Below are positions 49,830 to 57,788 of a DNA stretch of 64,000 nt, in pieces (position 1 is the stretch's first letter; every line of letters starts with the position of its first letter). Source of the DNA: Thermus parvatiensis (GTDB lineage: Bacteria > Deinococcota > Deinococci > Deinococcales > Thermaceae). The stretch lies in NCBI RefSeq assembly GCF_001535545.1, contig NZ_CP014141.1:992001-1056000 (forward strand). The letters run 5' to 3'. The notes beneath the pieces are model-generated. The model had not been told where the DNA came from and searched no databases. It worked only from the letters and a program-made list of their open reading frames with translations. Position numbers and translations under genes: made by a program.

Positions 49830-50680
49830 GTGGTCGGGGAGGCGCTTTGGCAAGGCGACTTGGAAGAGGCCCTAAGGGCTTGGCTTCGGGAAGACCTGGG
49901 GCAGGGGGACCTCACGAGCCTTTTGGTGGTTCCGGAGGACCTCGAGGGCGAGGCCGTGATCCTCGCTAAGGAGGAGGGCGTCCTCGCGGGGCTTTGGGTG
50001 GCGGAGCGGGTTTTCGCCCTCGCGGACCCACGCACCGCCTTCACCCCCCTGGTGGCGGAGGGGGCGAGGGTGGCGGAGGGGACGGAGGTGGCCCGGATCC
50101 GGGGGCCCTTGCGGGGCATCCTCGCCGGGGAGAGGCTCGCCCTCAACCTCCTGCAGAGGCTTTCGGGAATCGCCACCCTGACCCGGGCCTACGTGGAGGC
50201 CCTCGCGGGCACCAAGGCCCAGATCCTGGACACCCGCAAGACCACCCCGGGGCTTCGCGCCCTGGAGAAGTACGCCGTGCGGGTCGGCGGGGGAGGAACC
50301 ACCGCTACGGCCTCTTTGACGGGATCCTCATCAAGGAGAACCACGTCCGGGCGGCGGGGGGCGTGGGCGAGGCGGTGCGGCGGGCCAAGGCCCGCGCCCC
50401 CCACTACCTCAAGGTGGAGGTGGAGGTCCGGGACCTCGCCGAGCTGGAGGAGGCCTTGGAGGCCGGGGCCGACCTCGTCCTCCTGGACAACTTCCCCCTC
50501 GAGGCCCTCCGGGAGGCGGTGCGCCGCGTGAGGGGAAGGGTTCCCCTGGAGGCGAGCGGGAACATGACCCTGGAAAGGGCGAAGGCGGCGGCGGAGGCCG
50601 GGGTGGACTACGTCTCCGTGGGGGCCCTCACCCACTCGGCCAAGGCCTTGGACCTCTCCCTCCTGGTGGTGCGTCCATGA
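49830..50680 (+). CDS. nadC: Quinolinate phosphoribosyltransferase NadC (one frame break)
   Basis: Third step of de novo NAD synthesis. [53 protein letters not shown] and the repaired [14 protein letters not shown] are family hallmarks; [20 protein letters not shown] closes the barrel. The break is the G run 50289-50293, one G short. Repaired, it is about 283 aa from GTG 49830 or 286 from ATG 49821; a structurally studied T. thermophilus NadC, as I recall, uses the longer start. nadA and nadB follow. Confidence 0.92.
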
Positions 50681-50728
50681 GGGCGTGGAGGCGGTCCGGG
50701 CCCTGGTCCACCACCTCAGGAGGCCCTG

Positions 50729-50734
50729 CATAAT
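50729..50734 (+). promoter_or_regulatory. -10 element of nadA
   Basis: CATAAT, 7 nt (GGGTAGG), ATG 50742. It suggests nadAB can be transcribed apart from nadC. Confidence 0.45.
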
Positions 50735-50741
50735 GGGTAGG

Positions 50742-51665
50742 ATGCGTGGGGAAGCCCTGGCGCAAGAGGTTCTCAGGCTCAAGCGGGAGCGGAACGCCGT
50801 CATCCTGGCCCACTCCTACCAGCTCCCCGAGGTGGAGGAGGTGGCGGACTTCGTGGGGGACTCCCTGGGCCTCGCCCGCGAGGCCCAAAGGACGCGGGCC
50901 GAGGTCATCGTCTTCTGCGGCGTCCACTTTATGGCGGAGACCGCCGCCATTTTGAACCCCGAGAAGACGGTGCTTCTGCCCGACCTGGAAGCCGGCTGCT
51001 CCCTCGCCGACAGCATCCGGCCCGAGGACGTCCTGGCCTGGAAGGCAAAGCACCCCGACGGGATCGTGGTGGCCTACGTGAACACCAAGGCGGAGGTCAA
51101 AGCCCTGGCGGACGTCTGCGTGACGAGCGCGAACGCCGTGGAGGTGGTCTCCCAGCTTCCCCAGGACCGGCCCATCTACTTCGTCCCCGACATGTTCCTG
51201 GGAGCCCACGTGGCCCGGGTCACGGGGAGGAGGCTGGACCTCTTCCCTGGGGAGTGCCACGTGCACGCAGGGATCCGGGAGGAGCACCTGAAGGCCCTCC
51301 TGGAAGCCCACCCGGGGGCGGAGTTCCTCATCCACCCGGAGTGCGGCTGCGGCAGCGGGTGCCTTTACCTCAAGCCCGACGCCAAGATGCTTTCCACGGA
51401 GGGGATGGTGCGCTACGCCAAGGGGGCGGAGGCCCGGGAGTTCGTGGTGGCCACGGAGGTGGGGATCCTCCACCGCCTCAAGAAGGAGGCCCCGGAAAAA
51501 GCCTTCTTCCCGGTGAAGCCCGACGCCGTGTGCGAGTACATGAAGCGGATCACCCTGGAGAAGGTCTACCTCTCCTTGAAGGAGATGCGCCACGTGGTCC
51601 GGGTGCCCGAGGAGGTGGCGAGGAAGGCGCGCCGGGCCCTCGAGGCCATGGTGGCCGTGGGGTGA
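50742..51665 (+). CDS. nadA: Quinolinate synthase NadA
   Basis: 307 aa. [4Fe-4S] enzyme condensing iminoaspartate with dihydroxyacetone phosphate. HSYQLPEVEEVADFVGDSLG, cluster cysteines in VFCGVHFMAET, VCVTSANAVEVV and HPECGCGSGC, plus PDMFLGAHVARVTG. Unbroken. It overlaps nadB by one base (TGATG), so translation is coupled. An ATG at 50733 is possible but overlaps the -10. Confidence 0.95.
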   Translation: MRGEALAQEVLRLKRERNAVILAHSYQLPEVEEVADFVGDSLGLAREAQRTRAEVIVFCGVHFMAETAAILNPEKTVLLPDLEAGCSLADSIRPEDVLAWKAKHPDGIVVAYVNTKAEVKALADVCVTSANAVEVVSQLPQDRPIYFVPDMFLGAHVARVTGRRLDLFPGECHVHAGIREEHLKALLEAHPGAEFLIHPECGCGSGCLYLKPDAKMLSTEGMVRYAKGAEAREFVVATEVGILHRLKKEAPEKAFFPVKPDAVCEYMKRITLEKVYLSLKEMRHVVRVPEEVARKARRALEAMVAVG

Positions 51666-53146
51666 TGGAGCGCCGTAGCACAGACCTCCTCGTCCTGGGC
51701 GCCGGGGTGGCGGGGGTCTACGCCGCCTTGGCCGCAGAGGAGAGGGGAGCCCGGGTCCTCCTCGTGAGCAAGGACCCCCTCCCCGCGGGCTCCACCCCCT
51801 GGGCCCAAGGGGGGGTGGCCTTCCCCGTGGGGGAGGAGGACCTCGAGGCCCACCTCCGGGACACCCTCGTGGCCGGCCGGGGCCTCGTGGAGGAAGGGGT
51901 GGCCCGCTCCATCCTGGAGGAGGCCCCCCGCCACCTGGAGAGGCTTCGCGCCTTCGGTCTTCCCTTCCACCCCGAGCCCACCCGGGAAGGGGGGCACTCC
52001 CGCGCGAGGGTCTTCCACCTGGGCGGGGACCGGAGCGGGCTTCTCCTCCTGGAGGGGCTCCTCAAGCGGCTTTCCGCCCCCGTGGTTCCCGCCCAGGCCC
52101 TAAGCCTCCTCGTCTCCGGGAACCGGGTGGCCGGGGCCCTCCTCTGGGGGCCGGAAGGGCTTTGGGAGGTCCGGGCCGGGGCCGTCCTCCTCGCCACCGG
52201 AGGGTTTGGCCGGCTCTTCCCCGTGACCACGAACCCCCAAGGGGCCACGGGGGACGGGATGGCCCTCGCCTGGCGGGCGGGGGCGGTGCTTAGGGACCTG
52301 GAGTTCGTCCAGTTCCACCCCACGGCCCTTCCCAACGGGGCCCTGGTCTCCGAGGCCTGCCGGGGGGAGGGGGCCCTCCTCCTGAACGCCCAAGGGGAGC
52401 GGTTCATGCCCCGCTATGACCCCCTGGCGGAGCTCGCCCCCCGGGACGTGGTGGCCCGGGCCGTCTTCCGGGAGAGGGAGGGCACGGGCGGGGTTTACCT
52501 GGACCTCCGGCCCATCCCCCACCTGGAGGAGCGCTTCCCCACGGTGGTGGCCCAGGCCCGGGCCTTGGGCCTAGACCCCCTGAGGGCGCCCCTTCCCGTG
52601 GCCCCGGCGGCCCACTACGCCATGGGCGGGGTGAGGACCGACGCCTTCGGCCACACGGGGATCCCCGGGCTCTTCGCCGCGGGGGAGGTGGCCTCCACCG
52701 GCTTCCACGGGGCGAACCGCCTGGCCTCCAACAGCCTCCTCGAGGGCCTGGTGGTGGGGTGGCGGGCCGCCCTAAGGGCCCTGGAGGACCTGGCCTTTCC
52801 CCCAAGCGCCACCCCCCTCCCCGCCCTCGCCGCCCCACCCGAGGCGGTGGCGTCCCTAAGGGAGGAAGCGGGGGAGGCCCTCGGGGTGGTGCGGCGGAAA
52901 GAGGCCCTCCTCGCCTTCCTCCGCCGGGCGGAGGCCGTGCCCCTGGAGGAGGTGGAAAAGGCCAGCAGAGACCGGCTCGAGGCGGGAAGCCTCCTCCTCC
53001 TCATGCGCCTCCTCGCCCGGGCCGCCTTGGCCCGGGAGGAGAGCCGGGGCGCCCACTTCCGGGAGGACTTCCCCCTGGAAGACCGCCCCAGGCACAGCCT
53101 CTTCCAGGGGTGGCGCCTCGGTTTCCTTCCCGTGGGTGTAGAGTAG
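51665..53146 (+). CDS. nadB: L-aspartate oxidase NadB
   Basis: 493 aa flavoprotein supplying iminoaspartate to NadA. FAD-binding LLVLGAGVAGVYAALAAEER, STPWAQGGVAFP, VLLATGGFGRLFPVTTNPQG, EFVQFHPTALPNGALVSEAC and GLFAAGEVASTGFHGANRLA are all present. Unbroken. Completes a nadC-nadA-nadB set, so de novo NAD synthesis from aspartate is encoded in one place. Confidence 0.95.
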   Translation: MERRSTDLLVLGAGVAGVYAALAAEERGARVLLVSKDPLPAGSTPWAQGGVAFPVGEEDLEAHLRDTLVAGRGLVEEGVARSILEEAPRHLERLRAFGLPFHPEPTREGGHSRARVFHLGGDRSGLLLLEGLLKRLSAPVVPAQALSLLVSGNRVAGALLWGPEGLWEVRAGAVLLATGGFGRLFPVTTNPQGATGDGMALAWRAGAVLRDLEFVQFHPTALPNGALVSEACRGEGALLLNAQGERFMPRYDPLAELAPRDVVARAVFREREGTGGVYLDLRPIPHLEERFPTVVAQARALGLDPLRAPLPVAPAAHYAMGGVRTDAFGHTGIPGLFAAGEVASTGFHGANRLASNSLLEGLVVGWRAALRALEDLAFPPSATPLPALAAPPEAVASLREEAGEALGVVRRKEALLAFLRRAEAVPLEEVEKASRDRLEAGSLLLLMRLLARAALAREESRGAHFREDFPLEDRPRHSLFQGWRLGFLPVGVE

Positions 53147-53159
53147 GGGAGGAGGCCAT

Positions 53160-53640
53160 ATGAAAGGGCACCCCGAGGTGATTCAGAGCTTGCAGGAACG
53201 GCTTTCCGAGGAACTCGCCGCCATCCTCCAGTACATGGTGCACGCCGAGCTGGCGGAGAACTGGGGCCTCAAGGCCCTGGCCCGCCACCTCAAGGCCCAC
53301 GCCATCACCGAGATGCGCCACGCCGAACGGCACATTGGAGCGCATCCTCTTCCTCGAGGGCTTCCCCGAGGTGAGCCGCATTGGGGAGACCAAGATCGGC
53401 AGAAACGTGGAGGAGATCCTCTTCAAGGACTACGAGGGGGAGGTCCAGGCAGTCAAAGGGTACAACGAGACCATGAACCTGGCCCAACGCCTCGGGGACA
53501 ACGGCACCCGGGAGATGATCGCGGAGATCCTTAAGGACGAGGAGGCCCACGTGGACTGGCTGGAGACGCAGCGGGAGCTCCTCAGCCGCATGGGCCTCCC
53601 GGCCTACCTGCAGTACCTCGCCGGGGAGTTTTCCGAGTAG
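53160..53640 (+). CDS. bfr: Bacterioferritin (one frame break)
   Basis: Iron-storage ferritin-like protein. The frame breaks at 53337-53338, where one extra G is present. Removing it gives about 159 aa in which all ferroxidase ligands fall at the classical positions: Glu18, Glu51, His54, Glu94, Glu127, His130, and the haem-ligand Met52. That exact register strongly supports the repair. ATG 53160 follows GGAGGAGG and lies 13 nt after nadB. Confidence 0.93.
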
Positions 53641-53641
53641 C

Positions 53642-53965
53642 CTACCGGGCCGGGTCCGGGGCCTTGAGGTGCCGCCTGGCCCAGCGCTCTATGGCCTGGA
53701 CCACCTCCTCCAGCTCTTCGCCCGCCGGGGTGAGGCTGTAGCGGGTGCGGGGCGGCATGTAGGACTCCACCCGCTTCTCCACCACCCCCAGGCGGACCAG
53801 CTGGTCCAGGCGCTGGGAGAGGGTGGCGGGGTTCACGCCCCCCACGGCCCGGGAAAGCTCGTTGAACCCCTTGGGCCCCTCCAGGAGGGCCCGGATGATG
53901 TGCAGGGTCCACTTCTCCTGGAGGAGGTTCAGGGCCGCGTAGACGGGGCAGAAGGCCTCGGCCAT
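53642..53965 (-). CDS. HxlR-family transcriptional regulator
   Basis: 107 aa from ATG 53965. Winged helix: LLQEKWTLHIIRALLEGPKG, NELSRAVGGVNPATLSQRLD and wing VEKRVESYMPPRTRYSLTPA. A cysteine at position 6 (MAEAFCPVYAAL) is the residue used for redox or aldehyde sensing in YodB/HypR relatives. Longer frames upstream run through its operator and are rejected. Convergent with bfr, divergent from fbp. Confidence 0.9.
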   Translation of the reverse strand: MAEAFCPVYAALNLLQEKWTLHIIRALLEGPKGFNELSRAVGGVNPATLSQRLDQLVRLGVVEKRVESYMPPRTRYSLTPAGEELEEVVQAIERWARRHLKAPDPAR

Positions 53966-53990
53966 ACCCCCATGGTACCACATGGGGTAA
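53964..53990. promoter_or_regulatory. HxlR promoter with overlapping inverted repeat
   Basis: Minus-strand -10 TACCAT (53972-53977), 6 nt, ATG 53965. The same interval holds TACCCCCATG and CATGGGGTA, near-perfect inverted arms, so the regulator probably represses itself here. Confidence 0.5.
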
Positions 53991-54074
53991 GCGCTTTGCC
54001 CGGTAAAGCGAAAGGGGGGCGCCCTTGCGCCGGGGCCCCGGGTGTGGAAACATGGAAACGAAGGAGGTGAGGCT

Positions 54075-55166
54075 ATGAAGGTCACCTTGAGCGTGCTCAA
54101 GGCGGACATCGGCTCGGTGGGCGGGCACACCCTGCCCAGCCGCAAGGTCCTCGCCAAGGTGGAGGAGGTGGTCCGGGAGGAGGTGGGCCGCCTCCTCCTG
54201 GACGCCTACGTCTTCCACATCGGCGATGACATCGTCCTCCTCCTATCCCACACCCGGGGGGTGCGGAACCAGGAGGTGCACGCCCTGGCCTGGAAGGCCT
54301 TCCGTGAGGGCACCGAGGTGGCCAAGGCCGAAGGCCTCTACGGGGCGGGCCAGGACCTCCTTAAGGACGCCTTCACGGGGAACCTCCACGGCCTTGGGCC
54401 CCAGGTGGCGGAGATGGAGTTCACCGAGCGCCCCGCGGAGCCCTTCATGGTCCTCGCCGCCGACAAGACCGAGCCCGGGGCCTTCAACCTCCCCCTCTAC
54501 CTGGCCTTCGCCGACCCCATGTACTCCTCGGGCCTCCTCCTTTCCCCGGAGCTTAGGCCCGGCTTCCGCTTCCGCATCATGGACCTGGCCCAGACGGAGC
54601 GGGACAGCTACATTGAGCTGGACGCCCCCGAGCGCCTCTACGACATCGCCACCCTCCTTCGCGACTCCCACCGCTTCGCCATAGAGTCCATCTGGTCCCG
54701 GAAGCACGGGGAGCAGGCCGCCGTGGTGAGCACCACGCGCCTGAGGAACATCGCCGGGCGCTACGTGGGCAAGGACGATCCCGTGGCCATCGTCCGCACC
54801 CAGAAGATCTTCCCCGCCACGGAGGAGTTCGGCCCCGTCTTCGCCCTCGCCCCCTACGTGGCGGGGGACACCCGGGGAAGCCACCACATGCCCCTGATGC
54901 CCGTGCGGGCCAACACCCCGGCCTCCACCTTCTTCTGCGTGCCCATGGTGTGCGGCCTGGCCTTCTCCTTGCGGGAGGGGCGGCTTTCCGAGCCCGTGGA
55001 CCTCTTCGCCGACCCCGTGTGGGAGGCGGTGCGGGCCAAGGTGGTGGAGAAGGCCCAGGAGATGCGCCGCCAGGGCTTCTACGGCCCCGCCATGCTTCCC
55101 ATGGAGGAGCTGGAGTACACGGGGATCGCCGAACGGCTGAAGGCTTTGGAGCGGGAGTTCAGTTAA
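54075..55166 (+). CDS. fbp: Fructose-1,6-bisphosphate aldolase/phosphatase, archaeal type
   Basis: 363 aa. The bifunctional FBPA/P enzyme of thermophiles. It begins MKVTLSVLKADIGSVGGHT with metal ligands Asp11 and His18; further on HIGDDIVLLLSHTRGVRN, VLAADKTEPGAFNLPLYLAF and ADPMYSSGLLLSPELRPG. It catalyses the two heat-sensitive steps of gluconeogenesis in one protein. GGAGGTGAGG precedes ATG 54075. Strong terminator hairpins follow. Confidence 0.95.
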   Translation: MKVTLSVLKADIGSVGGHTLPSRKVLAKVEEVVREEVGRLLLDAYVFHIGDDIVLLLSHTRGVRNQEVHALAWKAFREGTEVAKAEGLYGAGQDLLKDAFTGNLHGLGPQVAEMEFTERPAEPFMVLAADKTEPGAFNLPLYLAFADPMYSSGLLLSPELRPGFRFRIMDLAQTERDSYIELDAPERLYDIATLLRDSHRFAIESIWSRKHGEQAAVVSTTRLRNIAGRYVGKDDPVAIVRTQKIFPATEEFGPVFALAPYVAGDTRGSHHMPLMPVRANTPASTFFCVPMVCGLAFSLREGRLSEPVDLFADPVWEAVRAKVVEKAQEMRRQGFYGPAMLPMEELEYTGIAERLKALEREFS

Positions 55167-55167
55167 A

Positions 55168-55201
55168 GGCCGCTAGGGGCGGCCCCGGGAGGCTCCCGGG
55201 G
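55168..55201 (+). terminator. Tandem terminator hairpins after fbp
   Basis: GGCCGC/GCGGCC (55168-55184) and CCCCGGGA-GGC-TCCCGGGG (55183-55201), overlapping at their junction and followed by CCCGCTTCTTCGCTTT. Confidence 0.65.
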
Positions 55202-55242
55202 CCCGCTTCTTCGCTTTCCCGTGGAGGGGGTTTCAAAAAACC

Positions 55243-55272
55243 TTGACGGGAGGCGGGAAAGGGGGGTATGCT
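55243..55272 (+). promoter_or_regulatory. Promoter upstream of the mannosylglycerate hydrolase leader
   Basis: TTGACG (55243-55248), 18-nt spacer, TATGCT (55267-55272). Predicted start near 55279 gives a leader of about 84 nt. Confidence 0.65.
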
Positions 55273-55290
55273 CTTCCGCAAAGAAAGGAG

Positions 55291-55335
55291 ACGGGCGCCC
55301 CCTGCTGGCCGCCCGACGCCCCGAGCACGGGCGCC
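55291..55335 (+). promoter_or_regulatory. Competing-hairpin leader (candidate switch)
   Basis: CGCCCG at 55310-55315 can pair with CGGGCG at 55292-55297 or with CGGGCG at 55328-55333; each hairpin has a 12-nt loop and they exclude each other. The two CGGGCG arms sit in a 9-bp direct repeat ACGGGCGCC (55291 and 55327). Confidence 0.45.
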
Positions 55336-55350
55336 TGCCCCGTGGAGTGA

Positions 55351-55356
55351 TAGATT
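55351..55356 (+). promoter_or_regulatory. Second, leaderless-type -10 of mannosylglycerate hydrolase
   Basis: TAGATT, 6 nt (GAGCCC), GTG 55363. Transcripts from here would skip the structured leader. Confidence 0.45.
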
Positions 55357-55362
55357 GAGCCC

Positions 55363-56625
55363 GTGGCGCCTTTGAGGATGAAGGCGGTGGAGGTCCTCCA
55401 GCGCAACAGCCGGGGGGCCTTCACCGTCCCCGCGCACGGGCTTTACCCTTACCAGTGGCTTTGGGACTCGGCCTTCATCGCCTTGGGGTGGACCCAGGTG
55501 GACTGGGAGCGGGCCTGGCAGGAGCTCCTCTGCCTCTTTGACTACGGCCAGGGCCCGGACGGGATGCTCCCCCACATCGTCTTCCACGAGCAGAGCCGGG
55601 ACTACTTCCCCGGCCCCGACGTCTGGGGCCGGGAGGCCCGGGCCCAGCCCGCCACCTCCGGCATCACCCAGCCCCCGGTGGTGGCCACGGTGGTCCGCTA
55701 CCTCTACGAGAAGGACCCGGACCGGGCCCGGGCCCGGGAGCGGGCCCGGTACCTCTTTCCCAAGCTCCTCGCCTTCCACCGCTGGCTCTACCACGCCCGC
55801 GACCCCTACCGCACCGGCCTCGTGGTCATCGTCCACCCCTGGGAGTCGGGCATGGACAACAGCCCTGCCTGGGACAAGCCCCTGAGCCGGGTGCCCGTGG
55901 AGAACCTCCCCCCCTACGAGCGGCGGGACGTGAAGCACGTGAACCCCGAGGAGCGGCCCAGGAAGGAGGACTACGACCGCTACCTTTCCCTCCTCTACCT
56001 CTTCCGCCGCCTGGAGTACGACCCCCGGGAGATCTACCGCCAGTCCCCCTTCAAGGTGGTGGACGTGGGGTTCAACGCCATCCTCCAGCGGGCCAACCGG
56101 GACCTCTACGCCCTCGCCGTCCTCCTTCAGGAGGATCCTTACGAGATTGAGGAGTGGATCGTGCGGGGGGAGGTGGGCCTCGAGGCCCTCTGGGACCGGG
56201 AGGCGGGGTTTTACTTCTCCTGGGACCTCGTGGCCGGGGAGCCCATCGCGGTGAAGACCTCGGCGGGCTTCCTGCCCCTCTTCGCCGGAACGCCCCACCA
56301 GGGGCGGGCAAGCCTCCTCGCCCAGGAGGCGGAGCGCTGGGGGGAGAAGGCGCGCTACCTCCTCCCCAGCGTGGACCCCACGAGCCCCTTCTTTGAACCC
56401 AGGCGGTACTGGCGGGGCCCGGTGTGGATCAACGTCAACTGGATGGTGGCCGAGGGGTTTAGGGACTACGGTTTCGCCGCCCTGGCGGAAAGGCTCAAGG
56501 CGGACGCCCTCGCCCTCATGGAGCGGGAGGGCTTCCGGGAGTACTACGACCCCCTGACGGGGCAGGGGAGGGGGGGTGAGGGCTTCTCCTGGAGCGCCGC
56601 CTTGGCCCTCTTCTGGACGCGATGA
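55363..56625 (+). CDS. mgh: Mannosylglycerate hydrolase (GH63)
   Basis: 420 aa from GTG 55363. YPYQWLWDSAFIALGWTQ, GMLPHIVFHE, HPWESGMDNSPAWDKPL, YWRGPVWINVNWMVAEGF and YYDPLTGQGRGGEGFSWSAA are the (alpha/alpha)6-barrel sugar-binding and catalytic loops. The sequence agrees with T. thermophilus mannosylglycerate hydrolase as I remember it. It splits the compatible solute 2-O-mannosylglycerate. A sugar ABC transporter lies directly downstream (4-nt overlap), suggesting uptake or recycling. Confidence 0.9.
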   Translation: MAPLRMKAVEVLQRNSRGAFTVPAHGLYPYQWLWDSAFIALGWTQVDWERAWQELLCLFDYGQGPDGMLPHIVFHEQSRDYFPGPDVWGREARAQPATSGITQPPVVATVVRYLYEKDPDRARARERARYLFPKLLAFHRWLYHARDPYRTGLVVIVHPWESGMDNSPAWDKPLSRVPVENLPPYERRDVKHVNPEERPRKEDYDRYLSLLYLFRRLEYDPREIYRQSPFKVVDVGFNAILQRANRDLYALAVLLQEDPYEIEEWIVRGEVGLEALWDREAGFYFSWDLVAGEPIAVKTSAGFLPLFAGTPHQGRASLLAQEAERWGEKARYLLPSVDPTSPFFEPRRYWRGPVWINVNWMVAEGFRDYGFAALAERLKADALALMEREGFREYYDPLTGQGRGGEGFSWSAALALFWTR

Positions 56626-57779
56626 AGGACCGGTACCTTCCCTACCTTCTGATCCTTCCCTCCGTCCTCTTCCTCCTGGTCTTCTTCGGCTGGCCCTTCC
56701 TCAGCGCCCTGGTCCTCGCCTTCCGGGAAGGGGAGGGGGTGGGCTTGGGCAATTTCCGCAGGATGGCCCAGGACCTCTACTTTGGGGACACCCTGCGGAA
56801 CACCCTCCTCCTCACCGCCATCGTGGTCCCCCTCCAGCTTGCGCTGGCCCTGGCCATGGGGCTCCTGCTGGAACGCCTCGGGCGCGGGCGCGACCTCTTC
56901 CTCTCCTTCTGGACCGTGCCCCTCGGGATCTCGGACCTGGCGGCGGGGATCGTGTGGCTTTCCATCTTCACCGAGCGGGGCTACCTCAACACCCTCCTCC
57001 ACGCCCTCGGGGTCCTAGAGGAGCCCGTGGGCTGGCTCACCTACGAGCACCCCACGGCCCTCTTCCTCGCCGTGGTGGCGGCGGAGGTCTGGCGGGCCAC
57101 GCCCTTGGTCCTCGTCATCCTGGTGGCGGGCCTCCAGCTCATCCCCAGGGAGCTGCACGAGGCGGCCGAGGTCTTCGGGGCCACGCCCTGGGTCCGGTTC
57201 CGGAAGGTGACCCTCCCCCTCCTCCTGGGGGCGCCCGCGGGGTACGCCCTCGCCCGCTACCCCTTTTTTGGGCGGGACCTGTTCCGGGTCTTTCTCATCC
57301 TCACCCGGGCCTTCCCCATCGTGGTCCTGGTCCTGCCCCTCGCCGTCCTCTTCCTGCGGGTGGGGCTTTACGACACCCCCTTGGGGGTGGCCCTGGTGCA
57401 CACCGCCCTCACCCTGCCCTTCTCGGTGATGGTGAGCGCAAGCCTCTTTCTCTCCATCCCAAAGGAGCTTGAGGAGGCCGCTTGGACCTTGGGGTGCACC
57501 CGGAGCCAGGCCTTCCTCAAGGTGGTCCTGCCCCTCGCCCTGCCGGGCCTCGCCGCCACCGCCATCTTCGCCTTCATCACCTCCTGGAACGAGGTCTTCG
57601 CCGCAAGCGTCCTCACCCTGCAGAACAAGACGCTCACGGCCTTCCTCCTCTCCCTCTTGGACGAGTCGCCCCTGCCCTTTAAGTTCGCCGGAGGGTTCTT
57701 CCTGGTGGTGCCCGCCTTGGTCTTCATCTTCGCCGTGCGGCGCTACCTCTTCACCCTCTGGGGCATCGCGAGCCGCTAG
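56622..57779 (+). CDS. Fusion of two sugar ABC permeases (deletion product)
   Basis: 385 aa in a single frame. Residues 1 to about 200 are a MalF-type permease: four helices and its EAA loop LHEAAEVFGATPWVRFRKVT. At about residue 202 the sequence jumps to PAGYALARYPFFGRDLFRVF, the end of helix 2 of a MalG-type permease, which continues with its own EAA loop LEEAAWTLGCTRSQAFLKVV to the C-terminus. The first protein lacks its last helices and the second its first. Two normal permeases would total about 570-600 aa. Junction near 57225-57240. Confidence 0.8.
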   Translation: MKDRYLPYLLILPSVLFLLVFFGWPFLSALVLAFREGEGVGLGNFRRMAQDLYFGDTLRNTLLLTAIVVPLQLALALAMGLLLERLGRGRDLFLSFWTVPLGISDLAAGIVWLSIFTERGYLNTLLHALGVLEEPVGWLTYEHPTALFLAVVAAEVWRATPLVLVILVAGLQLIPRELHEAAEVFGATPWVRFRKVTLPLLLGAPAGYALARYPFFGRDLFRVFLILTRAFPIVVLVLPLAVLFLRVGLYDTPLGVALVHTALTLPFSVMVSASLFLSIPKELEEAAWTLGCTRSQAFLKVVLPLALPGLAATAIFAFITSWNEVFAASVLTLQNKTLTAFLLSLLDESPLPFKFAGGFFLVVPALVFIFAVRRYLFTLWGIASR

Positions 57780-57788
57780 GAGGGCATC

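Noticed and set aside
55273..55362. Structured leader as the SRP (4.5S) RNA gene
   Set aside because: It lacks the conserved apical GGAA loop and asymmetric internal loop of SRP RNA; length and position fit a 5' leader.
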